DNA of 64,000 bases from Saprospiraceae bacterium (GCA_025055285.1 JANWXM010000001.1:434001-498000); one strand, 5' to 3'; positions 27,341-37,600 are shown, counted from the first letter of the stretch. Translations and numbers: made by a program. Notes: a model not told the origin generated them from the letters alone.

Positions 27341-28879
27341 TTATTCCCATTCAATTGTTGCTGGTGGTTTAGTGCTGATATCATAGACAACGCGATTGAT
27401 GCCTTTGACGCGGTTAACAATTGTACTTGATACATCGGCTAAAAACTCATAAGGCAATCGGCTCCACTCCGCCGTCATCCCATCAGTGCTGTTTACGGCG
27501 CGTAAGACAACCGTTCGCTCGTAGGTGCGTTCGTCGCCCATGACGCCTACCGATTGGATGGGCAGTAATATGGCGCCAGCTTGCCATACTTGGTCGTACA
27601 AGCCGTATTCTTTAAGCTTCTCGATGTAAATGGCGTCGACTTCTTGAAGAAGCTGCACTTTTTCCGGAGTGATGTCCCCTAGGATGCGAATGCCTAATCC
27701 TGGCCCTGGGAAGGGATGGCGATTTAAAATTTCAGCGGGAATACCCAGCTCTTTGCCTACGTGCCGCACTTCATCTTTAAACAGCATGCGCAGCGGCTCT
27801 ACTATTTTTAGCTTAAATCGCTCGGGCAAGCCTCCTACGTTGTGATGGCTTTTTATGGTTACGGATGGGCCGTGCACGCTAGTGGATTCAATAACATCTG
27901 GATAGATGGTGCCTTGCCCCAGCCAATGACAGTCCGGATGAGCACGAGCCTCTTCTTCAAAAATTTCAATAAATAGCCGCCCGATGATTTTTCGCTTTGT
28001 CTCTGGGTCGCTTACGCCGCGTAAGGCCGCGTAGAAGCGATCGCGAGCATTCACGCCTTCTACGTGTAGGCCCATGCGCCGATATGCGCCCAATACTGTC
28101 TCGAATTCTCCCTTGCGAAGCAGGCCATTATCTACAAAAAAGCAAAACAATTGATCTCCAATGGCTCGATGTAGTAACGTAGCAGCTACTGTTGAGTCTA
28201 CGCCGCCCGACAGCGCCATGATTACCTTTTCAGAGCCTATCTGCTGGCGCAACGTGTTGACAGTTTCTTCAATGTAGTGTGCTGGCGTCCAGTCAGCTTT
28301 GCAGCCACAGATGTCAAGGACGAAGTTCTTCAAAAAGGTCGAGCCTTCTAACGTGTGAGACACTTCTGGGTGGAATTGAATGCCGTATACGGGCAAAGGG
28401 CTGAAGTTATCCTCTGCTCGATAAAGAGCCACGGAAATGCTTTTAGTGCCTGCTAACGCTCGAAAACCTGGCGGCAATTGAAGAATCGTATCTCCATGGC
28501 TCATCCATACTTGCGTATGCGTTGAGATGTTCCGCAAGAACAGGTCGGATGAGTCGTATACGATCAAAGTGGCCTTCCCGTATTCCCGATTCTCGGCGCG
28601 CGCTACAATACCACCATAATGGTCAGCGATTAATTGTGCGCCATAACAGATGCCCAACAAAGGTCTTTTGCCCACTATCCGTTCTAGAGGAAAACGCGGA
28701 GCTTCGGGCTGTTTTACAGACCATGGGCTGCCCGATAGGATAAAACCTCGCACCTCATCCGTTAGCTCTTGCCATTGGTGATAGGGTACAATCTCGCAAT
28801 ACACCGATAGCTCACGAATGCGCCGCGCAATTAGTTGCGTATACTGAGAGCCAAAATCGAAGATGATAATTTTCTCCAT
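27341..28879 (-). CDS. guaA: GMP synthase (glutamine-hydrolysing)
   Basis: A 512-aa enzyme making GMP from XMP, ATP and glutamine. The class I glutaminase domain has the nucleophile Cys78 in LGICYGAQ and the His/Glu pair in [12 protein letters not shown]. The ATP pyrophosphatase domain has the P-loop [12 protein letters not shown]. The C-terminal dimerisation domain has [14 protein letters not shown] and the terminal [17 protein letters not shown]. The family N-terminus [20 protein letters not shown] sets the start at 28879, four codons inside the open frame. The -7 box ends 9 nt upstream, indicating an almost leaderless mRNA. It heads a run with lptE, the TPR gene and secG. Confidence 0.97.
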   Translation of the reverse strand: MEKIIIFDFGSQYTQLIARRIRELSVYCEIVPYHQWQELTDEVRGFILSGSPWSVKQPEAPRFPLERIVGKRPLLGICYGAQLIADHYGGIVARAENREYGKATLIVYDSSDLFLRNISTHTQVWMSHGDTILQLPPGFRALAGTKSISVALYRAEDNFSPLPVYGIQFHPEVSHTLEGSTFLKNFVLDICGCKADWTPAHYIEETVNTLRQQIGSEKVIMALSGGVDSTVAATLLHRAIGDQLFCFFVDNGLLRKGEFETVLGAYRRMGLHVEGVNARDRFYAALRGVSDPETKRKIIGRLFIEIFEEEARAHPDCHWLGQGTIYPDVIESTSVHGPSVTIKSHHNVGGLPERFKLKIVEPLRMLFKDEVRHVGKELGIPAEILNRHPFPGPGLGIRILGDITPEKVQLLQEVDAIYIEKLKEYGLYDQVWQAGAILLPIQSVGVMGDERTYERTVVLRAVNSTDGMTAEWSRLPYEFLADVSSTIVNRVKGINRVVYDISTKPPATIEWE

Positions 28880-28888
28880 AAACCTCAG

Positions 28889-28896
28889 CAAAGGTA
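28889..28896 (-). promoter_or_regulatory. -7 promoter box of guaA
   Basis: TACCTTTG on the minus strand, matching TAnnTTTG, with 9 nt to the guaA ATG. The longer frame would start at 28891, inside this box, which supports the 28879 start. Confidence 0.5.
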
Positions 28897-29042
28897 GCGC
28901 GAAACTTGTGCCGCGTGCTAACGACGCTGCCCCTTTTGCATCGAAGAGATGCCTTAGAGTAAGTTTTCCTCACAGAAAACGCATTTTGCCGAAGGTAGTT
29001 TCGGTTTCAAGGGTATTTCCAGGAAAGATTTTTAACTCTTTT

Positions 29043-29969
29043 CTATGTCAACTGGGCGCCTTGAATTTTCTTTTGATAGCCGTTGCGAAACTCTTCAGCA
29101 GAAAGACGCCGTTTGCTTTCCAACTGTACTTCAATCAATTGTACATGACCGTCAACAGTAGTTACCCACACCCCACCGCTCGGAGGAAAGATAATATGGC
29201 CAGGAGGCAAAGAAGGCGGTGTGTACTCTTTCAGGGTACGAAAGATCTTGAACACCTTGCCCTGTAAGTAGGCCCATGCACCTGGACTAGGGCTGAGTCC
29301 TCGGATGAAGTTATGCACCTGCACAGTGGGTCGGTCAAAACAAATGTGGCAGGTCTCGCTGAAAATTTTTGGTGCGTAGGTAGCCTCGTCTTCCTTCTGC
29401 GGCTGAGGATGAATGTCTCCGCGTTCAATGGCCTGTACGGTTCGAAGCACTAACTGAGCGCCTACGTGCATCATGCGGTCGTGTAGCTCACCAGCAGTCT
29501 CATTTTCTCCGATATCGAGCCGTTCCTGAAAGAGGATATCGCCTGTATCTACAGCATGGCGAATTCGAAAAGTCGTAAGGCCAGTCTCTGTCTCGCCGTT
29601 GATAATAGCCCAATGTATTGGCGCGGCTCCTCGATACTTGGGCAACAGGGAGGCATGCAGATTCACCGTTCCCAAGGGTGGCATAGCCCATACGACCTCG
29701 GGCAACATGCGGAAAGCCACTACTACTTGCAAGTCAGCGCGATATGCGCGCAGCTGTTCAATAAACTCTGGAGCTTTTAGTTTTTCCGGCTGTAGAACTG
29801 CTAGGCCGTGTTTCAAAGCAAATTTCTTAACTGCTGACTCTATTAACCCTAAACGACCTCCTGGTCTATCAGGCGCGGTTACAACAGCCGAAATATCATA
29901 ACCCTTTTTCCAAAGCAGCTGTAGGGATGGCACAGCAAATTCGGGTGTACCCATGAAAACAATGCGCAT
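29043..29969 (-). CDS. fmt: Methionyl-tRNA formyltransferase
   Basis: A 308-aa enzyme that formylates initiator Met-tRNA from 10-formyl-THF. It shows MRIVFMGTPEFAVPSL at the N-terminus, VVVAFRMLPEVVW, the catalytic Asn/His block GTVNLHASLLPKYRGAAPIH, and the catalytic Asp in VDTGDILF. The C-terminal OB-like domain runs from about 205 and includes FIRGLSPSPGAWAYLQGKVF. The open frame extends 7 codons upstream, but the family N-terminus and a -7 box only 5 nt before the ATG fix 29969. It is a single gene on the minus strand. Confidence 0.96.
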   Translation of the reverse strand: MRIVFMGTPEFAVPSLQLLWKKGYDISAVVTAPDRPGGRLGLIESAVKKFALKHGLAVLQPEKLKAPEFIEQLRAYRADLQVVVAFRMLPEVVWAMPPLGTVNLHASLLPKYRGAAPIHWAIINGETETGLTTFRIRHAVDTGDILFQERLDIGENETAGELHDRMMHVGAQLVLRTVQAIERGDIHPQPQKEDEATYAPKIFSETCHICFDRPTVQVHNFIRGLSPSPGAWAYLQGKVFKIFRTLKEYTPPSLPPGHIIFPPSGGVWVTTVDGHVQLIEVQLESKRRLSAEEFRNGYQKKIQGAQLT

Positions 29970-29974
29970 GGCGG

Positions 29975-29982
29975 CAAACATA
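29975..29982 (-). promoter_or_regulatory. -7 promoter box of fmt
   Basis: TATGTTTG on the minus strand, matching TAnnTTTG. Only 5 nt separate it from the fmt ATG, the shortest gap in the window, so transcription probably starts at the A of the ATG or a base or two before it. Confidence 0.5.
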
Positions 29983-30006
29983 AAGATCATTCCGAGTCTT
30001 TGCCGT

Positions 30007-30014
30007 TACCTTTG
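30007..30014 (+). promoter_or_regulatory. Candidate -7 box of the aldose-epimerase gene
   Basis: TACCTTTG on the plus strand, matching TAnnTTTG, in the divergent region between fmt and the epimerase gene. The distance to the ATG at 30103 is 88 nt, longer than at other genes, so this one is less certain. Confidence 0.35.
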
Positions 30015-30102
30015 TCAGAGCAAAAAACATTAAGCAAGTGTTTTATTCAATCAATTGATTGATAATCAGCTTTAAAAATACCCGATTTTATCCCATAAAA
30101 AT

Positions 30103-31035
30103 ATGTTTGAGTTACACGTTTCCTCCTTCGGCCGCTTTCGGCGATACGATTTTGTCCTGCCGGAGGTAGGTCATGGCTTTAGCGTTGTTCCTGCGGCAGG
30201 CGCAACTTTGGTGGCGCTTCAGCATGAGGCTGAGCCTGTGCTCGACAGCTATGAAACCTCCGAAGCGCTTGAGATTGGTCTAGAAGCAAAAGGCGCCTTA
30301 CTTTTTCCCTTTCCCAACCGCTTACGCGAGGGGCGATACTCTTGGTTAGGCAGGCAATACGTCTTTCCCATTAATGATCCGCAGACCAATACTGCTATAC
30401 ACGGGTTTATCTGCAGGGAGGTTTTTCAACCGGTGCGCATCGAACTAACTGATGAGCATGCTGAAATCGCGTGCCGACTCGACTATGAGGGATCCCATCC
30501 GGGTTATCCTTTCCCATTTACCATGGGAGTAACTTACAGTATGACATTGCGCAGCCTATTTGGCCTCCAAGTATGGGTAAAAAATCGGCACACAGAACCC
30601 ATTCCACTGGGATTTGGGTGGCATCCCTATTTTCGCCTTGGAAAAAAAATAGATGATTACCTACTGAAGTTGCCTCCTTGCTCTCGGGAAATTTTAGATG
30701 AACGTAAGCTTCCTATCCTCAAGCAAGAGCCCTTTACAGCCTTTGAGCAAATGCGTCCTCTGGGCAAGGAGGTCTTTGATGCTTGTTTCCGCGCTGCTGA
30801 ACATCTAACCCTTTATGATGTTCACCTAAGAGGTGAACGCCGTGCTGTGACTATCTCATTGAGTCGAACCTTGTTTCCATTCTTTCAAATCTTCACGCCG
30901 CCGACGCGGCAAAGCTTGGCCATTGAACCCATGACTTGTTTAATCAATGCCTTTGAAAATGGAGAAGGAATAACTTCTTTAGCACCGGGTCATGTTTGGT
31001 CAGCAGCTTTTGTGCTTCATTGCGAAACAGTTTGA
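30103..31035 (+). CDS. Aldose 1-epimerase family protein
   Basis: A 310-aa cytoplasmic protein of the galactose-mutarotase fold. It carries FPFPNRLREGRYSW with the substrate-binding Asn-Arg, NTAIHGFI with the first His, GFGWHPYFRLG with the second, catalytic His, and AIEPMTCLINAF with the catalytic-base Glu. These enzymes interconvert alpha and beta anomers of hexoses; some relatives act on hexose-6-phosphates, so the exact sugar is open. It has no signal peptide. It diverges from fmt and its stop lies 22 nt from the end of the convergent repeat-protein gene, with no terminator visible in between. Confidence 0.88.
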   Translation: MFELHVSSFGRFRRYDFVLPEVGHGFSVVPAAGATLVALQHEAEPVLDSYETSEALEIGLEAKGALLFPFPNRLREGRYSWLGRQYVFPINDPQTNTAIHGFICREVFQPVRIELTDEHAEIACRLDYEGSHPGYPFPFTMGVTYSMTLRSLFGLQVWVKNRHTEPIPLGFGWHPYFRLGKKIDDYLLKLPPCSREILDERKLPILKQEPFTAFEQMRPLGKEVFDACFRAAEHLTLYDVHLRGERRAVTISLSRTLFPFFQIFTPPTRQSLAIEPMTCLINAFENGEGITSLAPGHVWSAAFVLHCETV

Positions 31036-31057
31036 AGTGTTTGCTTGAAAACAGAAG

Positions 31058-34000
31058 TTAACGATGCACCGTGACGTCACCTACAAACACCTCTTCTGCT
31101 CCATCTAAAAAGACTACAACTGCTTTCCACACATACACGCCAGGGAGCACGACTTGACCGCGGAAGGTGCCGTCCCAGCCGGCTGCTTCGTCATTGGGCT
31201 TCAGTTGCTGGCGCGAGAAAACTAGATTTCCCCAGCGGTCGAAAATCTCTAGCGAACGTATGGAAACGACTGCCCGGTTGCCGAATATGGTAAAACGGTC
31301 GTTTTGACCATCGTCGTTAGGCGAAAAGATATTCGGAGCATACAGTAGGCGACGTCGGCTAACGGGTACGACGACGTGGGCTTCTGCAGTGCATCCATTT
31401 TGATCGAGGATGCGCAAATGATAGCGCGTGGATTGAGACGGACTAGCCCAAGGTGTTGAGCAATCGTCGCACGAAAGACCGTCTTTAGGAGTCCATCTCC
31501 ATGCTTTTACCGAGGTAAAGGGCAAATTTAGAAGTGGTTCTAAGCGCACAGAGTCGCCCAAATCAATCGGTGCCAAAGAAGCAAAGGAGATCTTTGGCAG
31601 CAAAGGAGGTACAATGTTTACAAAGTCTGTTGATGTGCAGCCCAAAGCATCGCTCACCAGCAAGGTGTAGGAACCTGGTGGCAAGCCGTAGAATAGAGGC
31701 GAAGTGCTAAATGTTCGCCCATTGTCAATAGAGTATCGCAACGGAGGTTGGCCGCCTGTCAGAGCAGTAAAGGCGACAGAACCAGTGTTGCGGTAGCAGT
31801 TAGGTTGTTCGACATGAGGTACGAATTCAGGTGGAGCTATCTCGACCACCTGAACCTCATCGGAAGCCGCGCATCCGTTGTCCAAACGCGTAATTGTAAG
31901 CCTGTATATACCTGGTTTGCGCGTCGTTGGGCGCTCAATTAGTGGATTGCCAGTAAGAGGGCCTCCACTAACGACTGTCCAAGCGTAACGAAGTGGGCCG
32001 GGCGTATTGCTTTGGCCGCTTAAAGTCACTTCTGGTTGTGTACAGTAGAGCGTTTGGTCAGGGCCAGCGTAGACGTCTGGTGGCGTGCGATCTTCCTGAA
32101 CTATTGCGGTAGCACTCGCTGTACATCCATTTTGGCTGTTGGTCAATAAAAGAAGATAGGAGCCAGGTGCATTTACACTGGTAATCAGGGTATTCGCATT
32201 CGAGGAAATATTGCCGTTAGTTGTAGTCCATTGTGCAAATAGAGGCAATTGCCCTGTAGAAGCTGAAGCATCTAGTGTTACGGTTTGTCGGTCGCAGGTC
32301 AGCAAAGGTGCAGGGGCGATGCGAACTACAGGCAAGGTTGTATCGGCTAGTACCTCCACCGTTGCCGTCGCGATGCAGCCGTTGGCCTCATCCGTTAGCG
32401 TAAGTGAGTATAGGCCGGGCTGGCCAACCCAAGGCGACGAGGTGCCCTGACCGCTAAGCACAAGCCCTCCCGACCATTTAAACGATAGGGCACCCTGACC
32501 TGCAGAAGCAGAGGCATCGAGCATCACTTGGCGTTTTACGCACGTGATAGTTGGCGGTGTGGCGAGGCGCACTGTTGGTTCTACAGTGTTTTGAGTTACT
32601 TGGACAGCGCGGCTAGCCATACAGCCATTAAGGGTATTTTGGACAGTTAGCGAATACATCCCAGCTGCTGCTACAGTGGGAGTCAAGCTCTGCACTCCTG
32701 TAGCAATCTGGCCATCAGTAGTGCTCCATTGAGCTTTCAGCAATCCGGGAGGGAGGTTATCAACCGTGGCTACGAGAACTACTTGAGGCTCTCTGCACGT
32801 CAGGGTGGGAGGTGGAGCAATGCTGATTTGCGGCAACTCTTGATCGGTCGACACCTCCGCTGAATAGACACTCGTGCAACCGGTGCGGCGGTCTGTTGCT
32901 ACAACAGTATACGTCCCTGGTTGATTTACCGTAATTTGAGCACTTTGGGTGCCCGAGACGATGTTTCCGCCAAGCGTTTGCCACTGATAGAGGTAAGCTA
33001 CTGTATCGGGTTGGGCGCGTACTGCTGTGACAGGTGCGGTGCAGGTAAGAAGGGCAGGAGCAGGTATCTCTAGAATGGGCTTGGTAATGTCCTGAAATAC
33101 AACTCTTTCTGCCGTAGCTGTACAGCCGTTTTTCGGATTCGTTACAGTCAGAAGGTATTGGCCGGGCATATTCACAAGGAGTGTGAATGTATTAGAGCCA
33201 GACAGGATGTTACCTCCAGCTATGGTTGTCCACTGAGGATGTACCGTCGAAGGGCTTCCATTGCCTTGTAGGACAACTTCCGTACGGGAGCATGTAAGTG
33301 TATCAGGTAGCGCAATAGAGACCGTCGGCGCGTCTTTATCCAACAGTACACGTACTTGACTACTGTTGGAACAGCCGTTGTATGGATCCGTGGCCTTCAT
33401 TGTATAGATGCCTGGAGCGTTAACTACAGGTTGATAAGTATTGGCGCCTGAAAGGATATTTCCTCCTGCCGAGGCTGTCCACTCAACTATAGGCGGCAGG
33501 AAACCAAATGCAATTCCTCGCAAAGTAATTTGTGAAATGTTGCACGTCAGCGTCGTATCCTGACCTGCACTGACTATAGGTGTTAGTTGGTTGATATCCA
33601 ACGTCGTATGAGCTACAGCAGTACAACCATTGTGTTTTGAAGTCACCTGAAGCACATAGTTGCCTGGCTCGGTAGCTAGGGGCTGAAGCGTTTTCCAGTC
33701 TAGAATAGCACCGATGTCAGGGCGTGCCCAAAAGAAAGTGATGCCCGTATCGGGTTTCACTACGCCCGGCAAAATAATGGCTGGGGAGGTGCAACTGAGG
33801 AAGCCATGCGGCAAAATGCTGACCTTTGGTTGCACAGTATCCAGGGCAATAGAGAAGGTTTGTTCAGCCGTGCAACCATTTTGCGCATCTGTAATCAGGA
33901 CGCGGTACTCTCCTGCTCCGTTTATCCAGACCGCTTCGCTGTCTGGGCGCGTCAAGAAATTGCCTCCCGACGTCGTCCAGAGTATCTGCCAGCTTGGTGC

Positions 34001-37000
34001 CGGATTTGTTACGTGAAGCAGTACTCTAGAATAGAGGCAGGTAATTTTTGGATGGCTTATAAAAAATTTGGGTTGAGGAGCTTCTCGATTGGATACGATG
34101 CGAACAGTATCGATCGAAGTACATCCGTTCTGAGGATTAGATACGTGCAACACATAGGTGCCAGCTTGCACGACCTTCACCACGGCGGCATCTGGCGCGC
34201 TCGCAAAAGCGCCATCTAATGTTTGCCAACGGTACTGATATGTCCCTACTTTCCCTGCATTAGCCACAAGAAGAATTGCAGAGTCAGCACAGGTAAGCAT
34301 GCCGTCTGGCCCAGCGTCGGCAGGAGGGGATAAAGTGTCTATCGAGACTTTTTCAGTAGCGCTTTGCGAGCAGCCATTTCGGTGGTTGAGTATCGTCAGA
34401 GTATATGCTCCTGCGGCATCAATAGAGGGAGTGAGCGTATGGGTATTTTCGAGGAAGCGCCCACCCTCAGCAGCTGTCCAGTTGAAGGAAAACGCTGGCC
34501 CATAAGAAGAAGTGCTGCCGTCTAAAATTCGAACGGATTCAGCGCAAGTGATGGGAGGAACAGGTGCAAGGGATACATAGGGCGCAGCTGTATCTATAGC
34601 TACAGTAATGGAGGCAGTCGCCGTGCAACCGTTGTGAAGGTTTGTCGCCATGAGCGTGTATAAACCCGCTGCATTGGCCAACGGCGTCAGCGTTTGTTCT
34701 CCTTGAACGAGGTTTCCGCCTCCCGAAGCCGTCCAAAGGTAATGAAAATGACCAGGTGTCGGATTTTGTCCAAACAAGACAACTACTGGCGTTGAGCAAG
34801 TTAGCGTATCTGGAGTAGCAATGCTAAGGCGCGGAGCGGTGGTATCTTGCTGTACAATTACGAAATCGGAGGCGGTACAGCCATTTGCAGGGTTGATTAA
34901 AAGCAGGGTGTATGTTCCAGGCGCACCTACTGTCGGAGTAGGTGTATTTGCCCCCGAGAGCACAAGACCATCAACTGTTGTCCACGTATATTGAAGATCA
35001 GGTAGATTCGAAGAGCCGTCGGCATTTAGTGTCACTTGCATTCGCTGGCAAGTGAGGATTTCAGGGGCATTTGCTACAGCTACAATGACATTCTCATCGG
35101 CTTCAACGCGTACCGAATCTGTGGCAGTACAGCCATTTTTCACATTAATCACTTCGAGAAAGTAGGTTCCTGGCGCATTGGCTCGAGTATTTAGAAGCGT
35201 ATCGGCATCGGTGAAATTACCCCCTGAAGTCGTTTTCCACCGATAGGTATAATCGGGCCCTTCGGAGGAGCCAGAACCGGAAAGAACGACTTCTGGCTGT
35301 GTGCACGTAAGCCGTTGCGGAGGCATGATGGAAGCGAAAGGCGCCATTGTGTCAGAGGCAACAGTTATAGTGTCCACGGCAGCGCAAGAGCTTAATGTGT
35401 CTAAGACGGTTAGTGTGTATCGTCCTGGCCCTAATACGCGAATTTCAAAAAAGGTAGTATCACCTGCGAGTAGCGGTTCGTCGAGGGCGCGCCATACTAC
35501 GCGCACAGCGCCGCTATCTAATATGCGCGCGCGAAGCCACAACGTATCCACTGCGCAAGTAAATATAGCTGGAGTATCTACAGAGAAAATTGGGGGTTTA
35601 CGTCGATCTTTTACTTTGACTGTATCGCGCGTTATACAGCCATTGGTAGTGTTCGTAACCTGCAAGACATACACCCCTGGCGCATTGGCTCGAGCGTGAA
35701 GAGAATCAGTGTTCGATATAATACGCCCTCCCTGCAATGCCGTCCAAGTGTAGACGTAATTCGAACCTGTTGAAGAGCCATTCCCACTTAAGCTGAACGT
35801 ATCAGAAGTACAAAAAAATGCCGAAATACTTGCCTGGGCCTTCGCAATGGGTGTTTCAGTTGCAGCAGTTACGCTTACCGTGGCCGTTGCGGTACAGCCG
35901 GTCATTGTGTTCGTTACAGTGAGGGTATAAATGCCAGGCCGACTTACCCACACCGTTGAACTGTCTGGTTTGGAGGTAAATTGCCCGCTGGGCCCAGATG
36001 CCCAATGATATTGGGCGAATCCAGGCTGATTGGTGAATCCGCGCAACTGCACGGCGTTGTTGCCGCAGCCCAATGGCGAGGGAGGTACTATCCAGGCTGT
36101 TAGAGGATTATTGGTGGGAATAACGTTGACTGTAGCAGTACGCTTACATTCCACGAAGCCGTTATTAAACGTGACGACTAAGGTGTATGCTCCTGCTGAA
36201 TTTACTACAGGCTGCAAGGTGGTGTCGCCAGAGACGATGTTTCCATTCGTCGTCTCCCACCGATAGGAAATGTTCGGCCCAGTAGAGGAGCCGTTTCCAT
36301 TGAGTGTAATTGGGCTACCTTCGCAAGGGATGACTGAAATTGCCGGTGCTGCCGCAGCTTTTAGCTGAACTACATGCACTCGCACCGTATCGCTTACGGT
36401 GCATACCGGCGAAAAAACGATGTCATCTAATGCAAAATCATTACCGCCTAAAGTGGTGTTCTGATTAACAATGCAAATTGTAGCTGATGTGTTTGTGCCG
36501 CTATTCCAGAGGGTATAGAAGTTTAACCAAGTACATGTCGTCGAGGGCGCAGTGAAAATTGGCCCAATGGGACTGCCGTTAATGGAAAACTGTAATCGCG
36601 CTGGGGAGGAAGGATGCAGCGAGGTTACCCAAGCAGAAAACACATATTGCGTATTGGGCTGGATGGCTACGGTCTGACACCAGACATTCAGGTTAGGGAT
36701 ACCAGCGCCGTTGACGGCCATCATATTGCCACCTCCAGAGGTGTGGTCGCCACAAGGAGCGAAGCCAGCATGCGCCGTTTGTGGATTGGGCAGGACGGCA
36801 TACGTCCCTTCTGGCACAAGGTTTGTAGGGCTATACAAGTAGTTACTAAAAAAGCCTGTATTCCCTGCCTCGAAATCACCGTTGACAATCAAATTGTTGC
36901 TCAAATTAACGCCTCTTCCTGTAAGTACATAAGTAGCTGGGCCATTCACCGTGACGGTCGGAGTAAGCGTATTGGCCCCCTGCATACCCGTTGTGGGTGA

Positions 37001-37168
37001 CCAAGAAAAATTTATGTATGGGCCTTGAATAGCCCCATTGAGCTGGGCTGATGCGGGAACTTGGCACAACCAAACGTCGGGACCCGCCTCTACGGTAATT
37101 GGGCACTGTGCCGAAAGAAAGACACATGCGTGCAAACAGAGCAGCAAAGCAGGTAGTAGTGTTCGCAT
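31058..37168 (-). CDS. Giant repeat surface protein with gliding/T9SS C-terminal domain
   Basis: A 2036-aa secreted protein. Residues 1-21 are a signal peptide (MRTLLPALLLCLHACVFLSA). About 22-90 is an Ig-like unit and about 91-268 a jelly-roll-like module (NNLIVNGDFEAGNTGF ... NDFALDDIVF). About 269-1780 holds roughly 18 tandem Ig/SprB-like repeats of 82-86 residues, each with a 'TC' near its start and most with 'NGC' near its end. A SprB-like unit (QPNCYRNTGSVAFTALTGGQPP) follows. The last 90 residues are the CHU_C/gliding motility-associated domain (APNIFSPNDDGQNDRFTIFG, IFDRWGNLVF, AAGWDGTFRG, PGVYVWKA), a type B T9SS sorting signal. The product is probably a cell-surface adhesin or gliding factor. 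The start is the ATG at 37168; a GTG two codons earlier is possible. Confidence 0.9.
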   Translation of the reverse strand: MRTLLPALLLCLHACVFLSAQCPITVEAGPDVWLCQVPASAQLNGAIQGPYINFSWSPTTGMQGANTLTPTVTVNGPATYVLTGRGVNLSNNLIVNGDFEAGNTGFFSNYLYSPTNLVPEGTYAVLPNPQTAHAGFAPCGDHTSGGGNMMAVNGAGIPNLNVWCQTVAIQPNTQYVFSAWVTSLHPSSPARLQFSINGSPIGPIFTAPSTTCTWLNFYTLWNSGTNTSATICIVNQNTTLGGNDFALDDIVFSPVCTVSDTVRVHVVQLKAAAAPAISVIPCEGSPITLNGNGSSTGPNISYRWETTNGNIVSGDTTLQPVVNSAGAYTLVVTFNNGFVECKRTATVNVIPTNNPLTAWIVPPSPLGCGNNAVQLRGFTNQPGFAQYHWASGPSGQFTSKPDSSTVWVSRPGIYTLTVTNTMTGCTATATVSVTAATETPIAKAQASISAFFCTSDTFSLSGNGSSTGSNYVYTWTALQGGRIISNTDSLHARANAPGVYVLQVTNTTNGCITRDTVKVKDRRKPPIFSVDTPAIFTCAVDTLWLRARILDSGAVRVVWRALDEPLLAGDTTFFEIRVLGPGRYTLTVLDTLSSCAAVDTITVASDTMAPFASIMPPQRLTCTQPEVVLSGSGSSEGPDYTYRWKTTSGGNFTDADTLLNTRANAPGTYFLEVINVKNGCTATDSVRVEADENVIVAVANAPEILTCQRMQVTLNADGSSNLPDLQYTWTTVDGLVLSGANTPTPTVGAPGTYTLLLINPANGCTASDFVIVQQDTTAPRLSIATPDTLTCSTPVVVLFGQNPTPGHFHYLWTASGGGNLVQGEQTLTPLANAAGLYTLMATNLHNGCTATASITVAIDTAAPYVSLAPVPPITCAESVRILDGSTSSYGPAFSFNWTAAEGGRFLENTHTLTPSIDAAGAYTLTILNHRNGCSQSATEKVSIDTLSPPADAGPDGMLTCADSAILLVANAGKVGTYQYRWQTLDGAFASAPDAAVVKVVQAGTYVLHVSNPQNGCTSIDTVRIVSNREAPQPKFFISHPKITCLYSRVLLHVTNPAPSWQILWTTSGGNFLTRPDSEAVWINGAGEYRVLITDAQNGCTAEQTFSIALDTVQPKVSILPHGFLSCTSPAIILPGVVKPDTGITFFWARPDIGAILDWKTLQPLATEPGNYVLQVTSKHNGCTAVAHTTLDINQLTPIVSAGQDTTLTCNISQITLRGIAFGFLPPIVEWTASAGGNILSGANTYQPVVNAPGIYTMKATDPYNGCSNSSQVRVLLDKDAPTVSIALPDTLTCSRTEVVLQGNGSPSTVHPQWTTIAGGNILSGSNTFTLLVNMPGQYLLTVTNPKNGCTATAERVVFQDITKPILEIPAPALLTCTAPVTAVRAQPDTVAYLYQWQTLGGNIVSGTQSAQITVNQPGTYTVVATDRRTGCTSVYSAEVSTDQELPQISIAPPPTLTCREPQVVLVATVDNLPPGLLKAQWSTTDGQIATGVQSLTPTVAAAGMYSLTVQNTLNGCMASRAVQVTQNTVEPTVRLATPPTITCVKRQVMLDASASAGQGALSFKWSGGLVLSGQGTSSPWVGQPGLYSLTLTDEANGCIATATVEVLADTTLPVVRIAPAPLLTCDRQTVTLDASASTGQLPLFAQWTTTNGNISSNANTLITSVNAPGSYLLLLTNSQNGCTASATAIVQEDRTPPDVYAGPDQTLYCTQPEVTLSGQSNTPGPLRYAWTVVSGGPLTGNPLIERPTTRKPGIYRLTITRLDNGCAASDEVQVVEIAPPEFVPHVEQPNCYRNTGSVAFTALTGGQPPLRYSIDNGRTFSTSPLFYGLPPGSYTLLVSDALGCTSTDFVNIVPPLLPKISFASLAPIDLGDSVRLEPLLNLPFTSVKAWRWTPKDGLSCDDCSTPWASPSQSTRYHLRILDQNGCTAEAHVVVPVSRRRLLYAPNIFSPNDDGQNDRFTIFGNRAVVSIRSLEIFDRWGNLVFSRQQLKPNDEAAGWDGTFRGQVVLPGVYVWKAVVVFLDGAEEVFVGDVTVHR
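31830..36365 (-). repeat. Coding tandem array of about 18 Ig/SprB-like repeats
   Basis: By hand alignment I count 18 units of about 84 codons in the giant surface-protein gene. Typical anchors are 'LTC' near the start, 'Y.W' in the middle, 'PG.Y.L.VTN' and 'NGCTA' near the end. Units differ clearly from one another, so the array is old and diverged rather than recently expanded. Nearly every unit keeps one early and one late Cys, suggesting a disulphide per repeat. Boundaries are approximate. Confidence 0.8.
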
Positions 37169-37189
37169 ATGCACAGATCAAAAACTAGG

Positions 37190-37197
37190 CAAAGGTA
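37190..37197 (-). promoter_or_regulatory. -7 promoter box of the giant surface-protein gene
   Basis: TACCTTTG on the minus strand, matching TAnnTTTG, 21 nt before the ATG at 37168. Confidence 0.45.
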
Positions 37198-37566
37198 TGG
37201 AAATGACTGGCTTATCGCTGGTTTTCAAAAGAATGCCAAATAGACCAATAAAATATTAAATCTGGAGCGCCAAATGTGCGCAACAGCTGCAGTGCATTGC
37301 CCTTGGCGATATTGTCACTTCGCGGAGAGATGCTTTCTGCAGCTAACTCCTTTGTTGAGAAGAATGAAAAAGTTGCTCAAGAAAGGGTAAATACTGCATT
37401 GTGAGCTACTTTCTCGCGATGCCCAAGTAGTTATTCTTCAACAGTATAGCGCTTTCAGCACAAGATGCCTTCACTTGCACTTGACAAACTAACCCTCGGC
37501 ATGCTGCTACACGAAAGCGAAACATTTTATTAAATTTATGTTTATATAATAGCAAAGCACAGTTAA

Positions 37567-37574
37567 TACTTTTG
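37567..37574 (+). promoter_or_regulatory. -7 promoter box of the TonB-receptor operon
   Basis: TACTTTTG on the plus strand, matching TAnnTTTG, 26 nt before the ATG at 37601. The AT-rich stretch just upstream has no clear -33 TTG. Confidence 0.45.
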
Positions 37575-37600
37575 CGGGCTACTTATGCCAACCTTTTTGC

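Larger units (their letters stand above)
37169..37600. other. Divergent intergenic region with two promoter boxes
   Basis: These 432 bases separate the giant surface-protein gene (-) from the TonB-receptor gene (+). The only features I see are the two oppositely oriented TAnnTTTG boxes near its ends and an AT-rich stretch at about 37520-37570. No gene, repeat or hairpin is supported. Confidence 0.5.

Noticed and set aside
31830-36365. The tandem repeats as a possible CRISPR or satellite array
   Set aside because: They are in-frame protein repeats of about 84 codons with diverged DNA, not short identical repeats with spacers.
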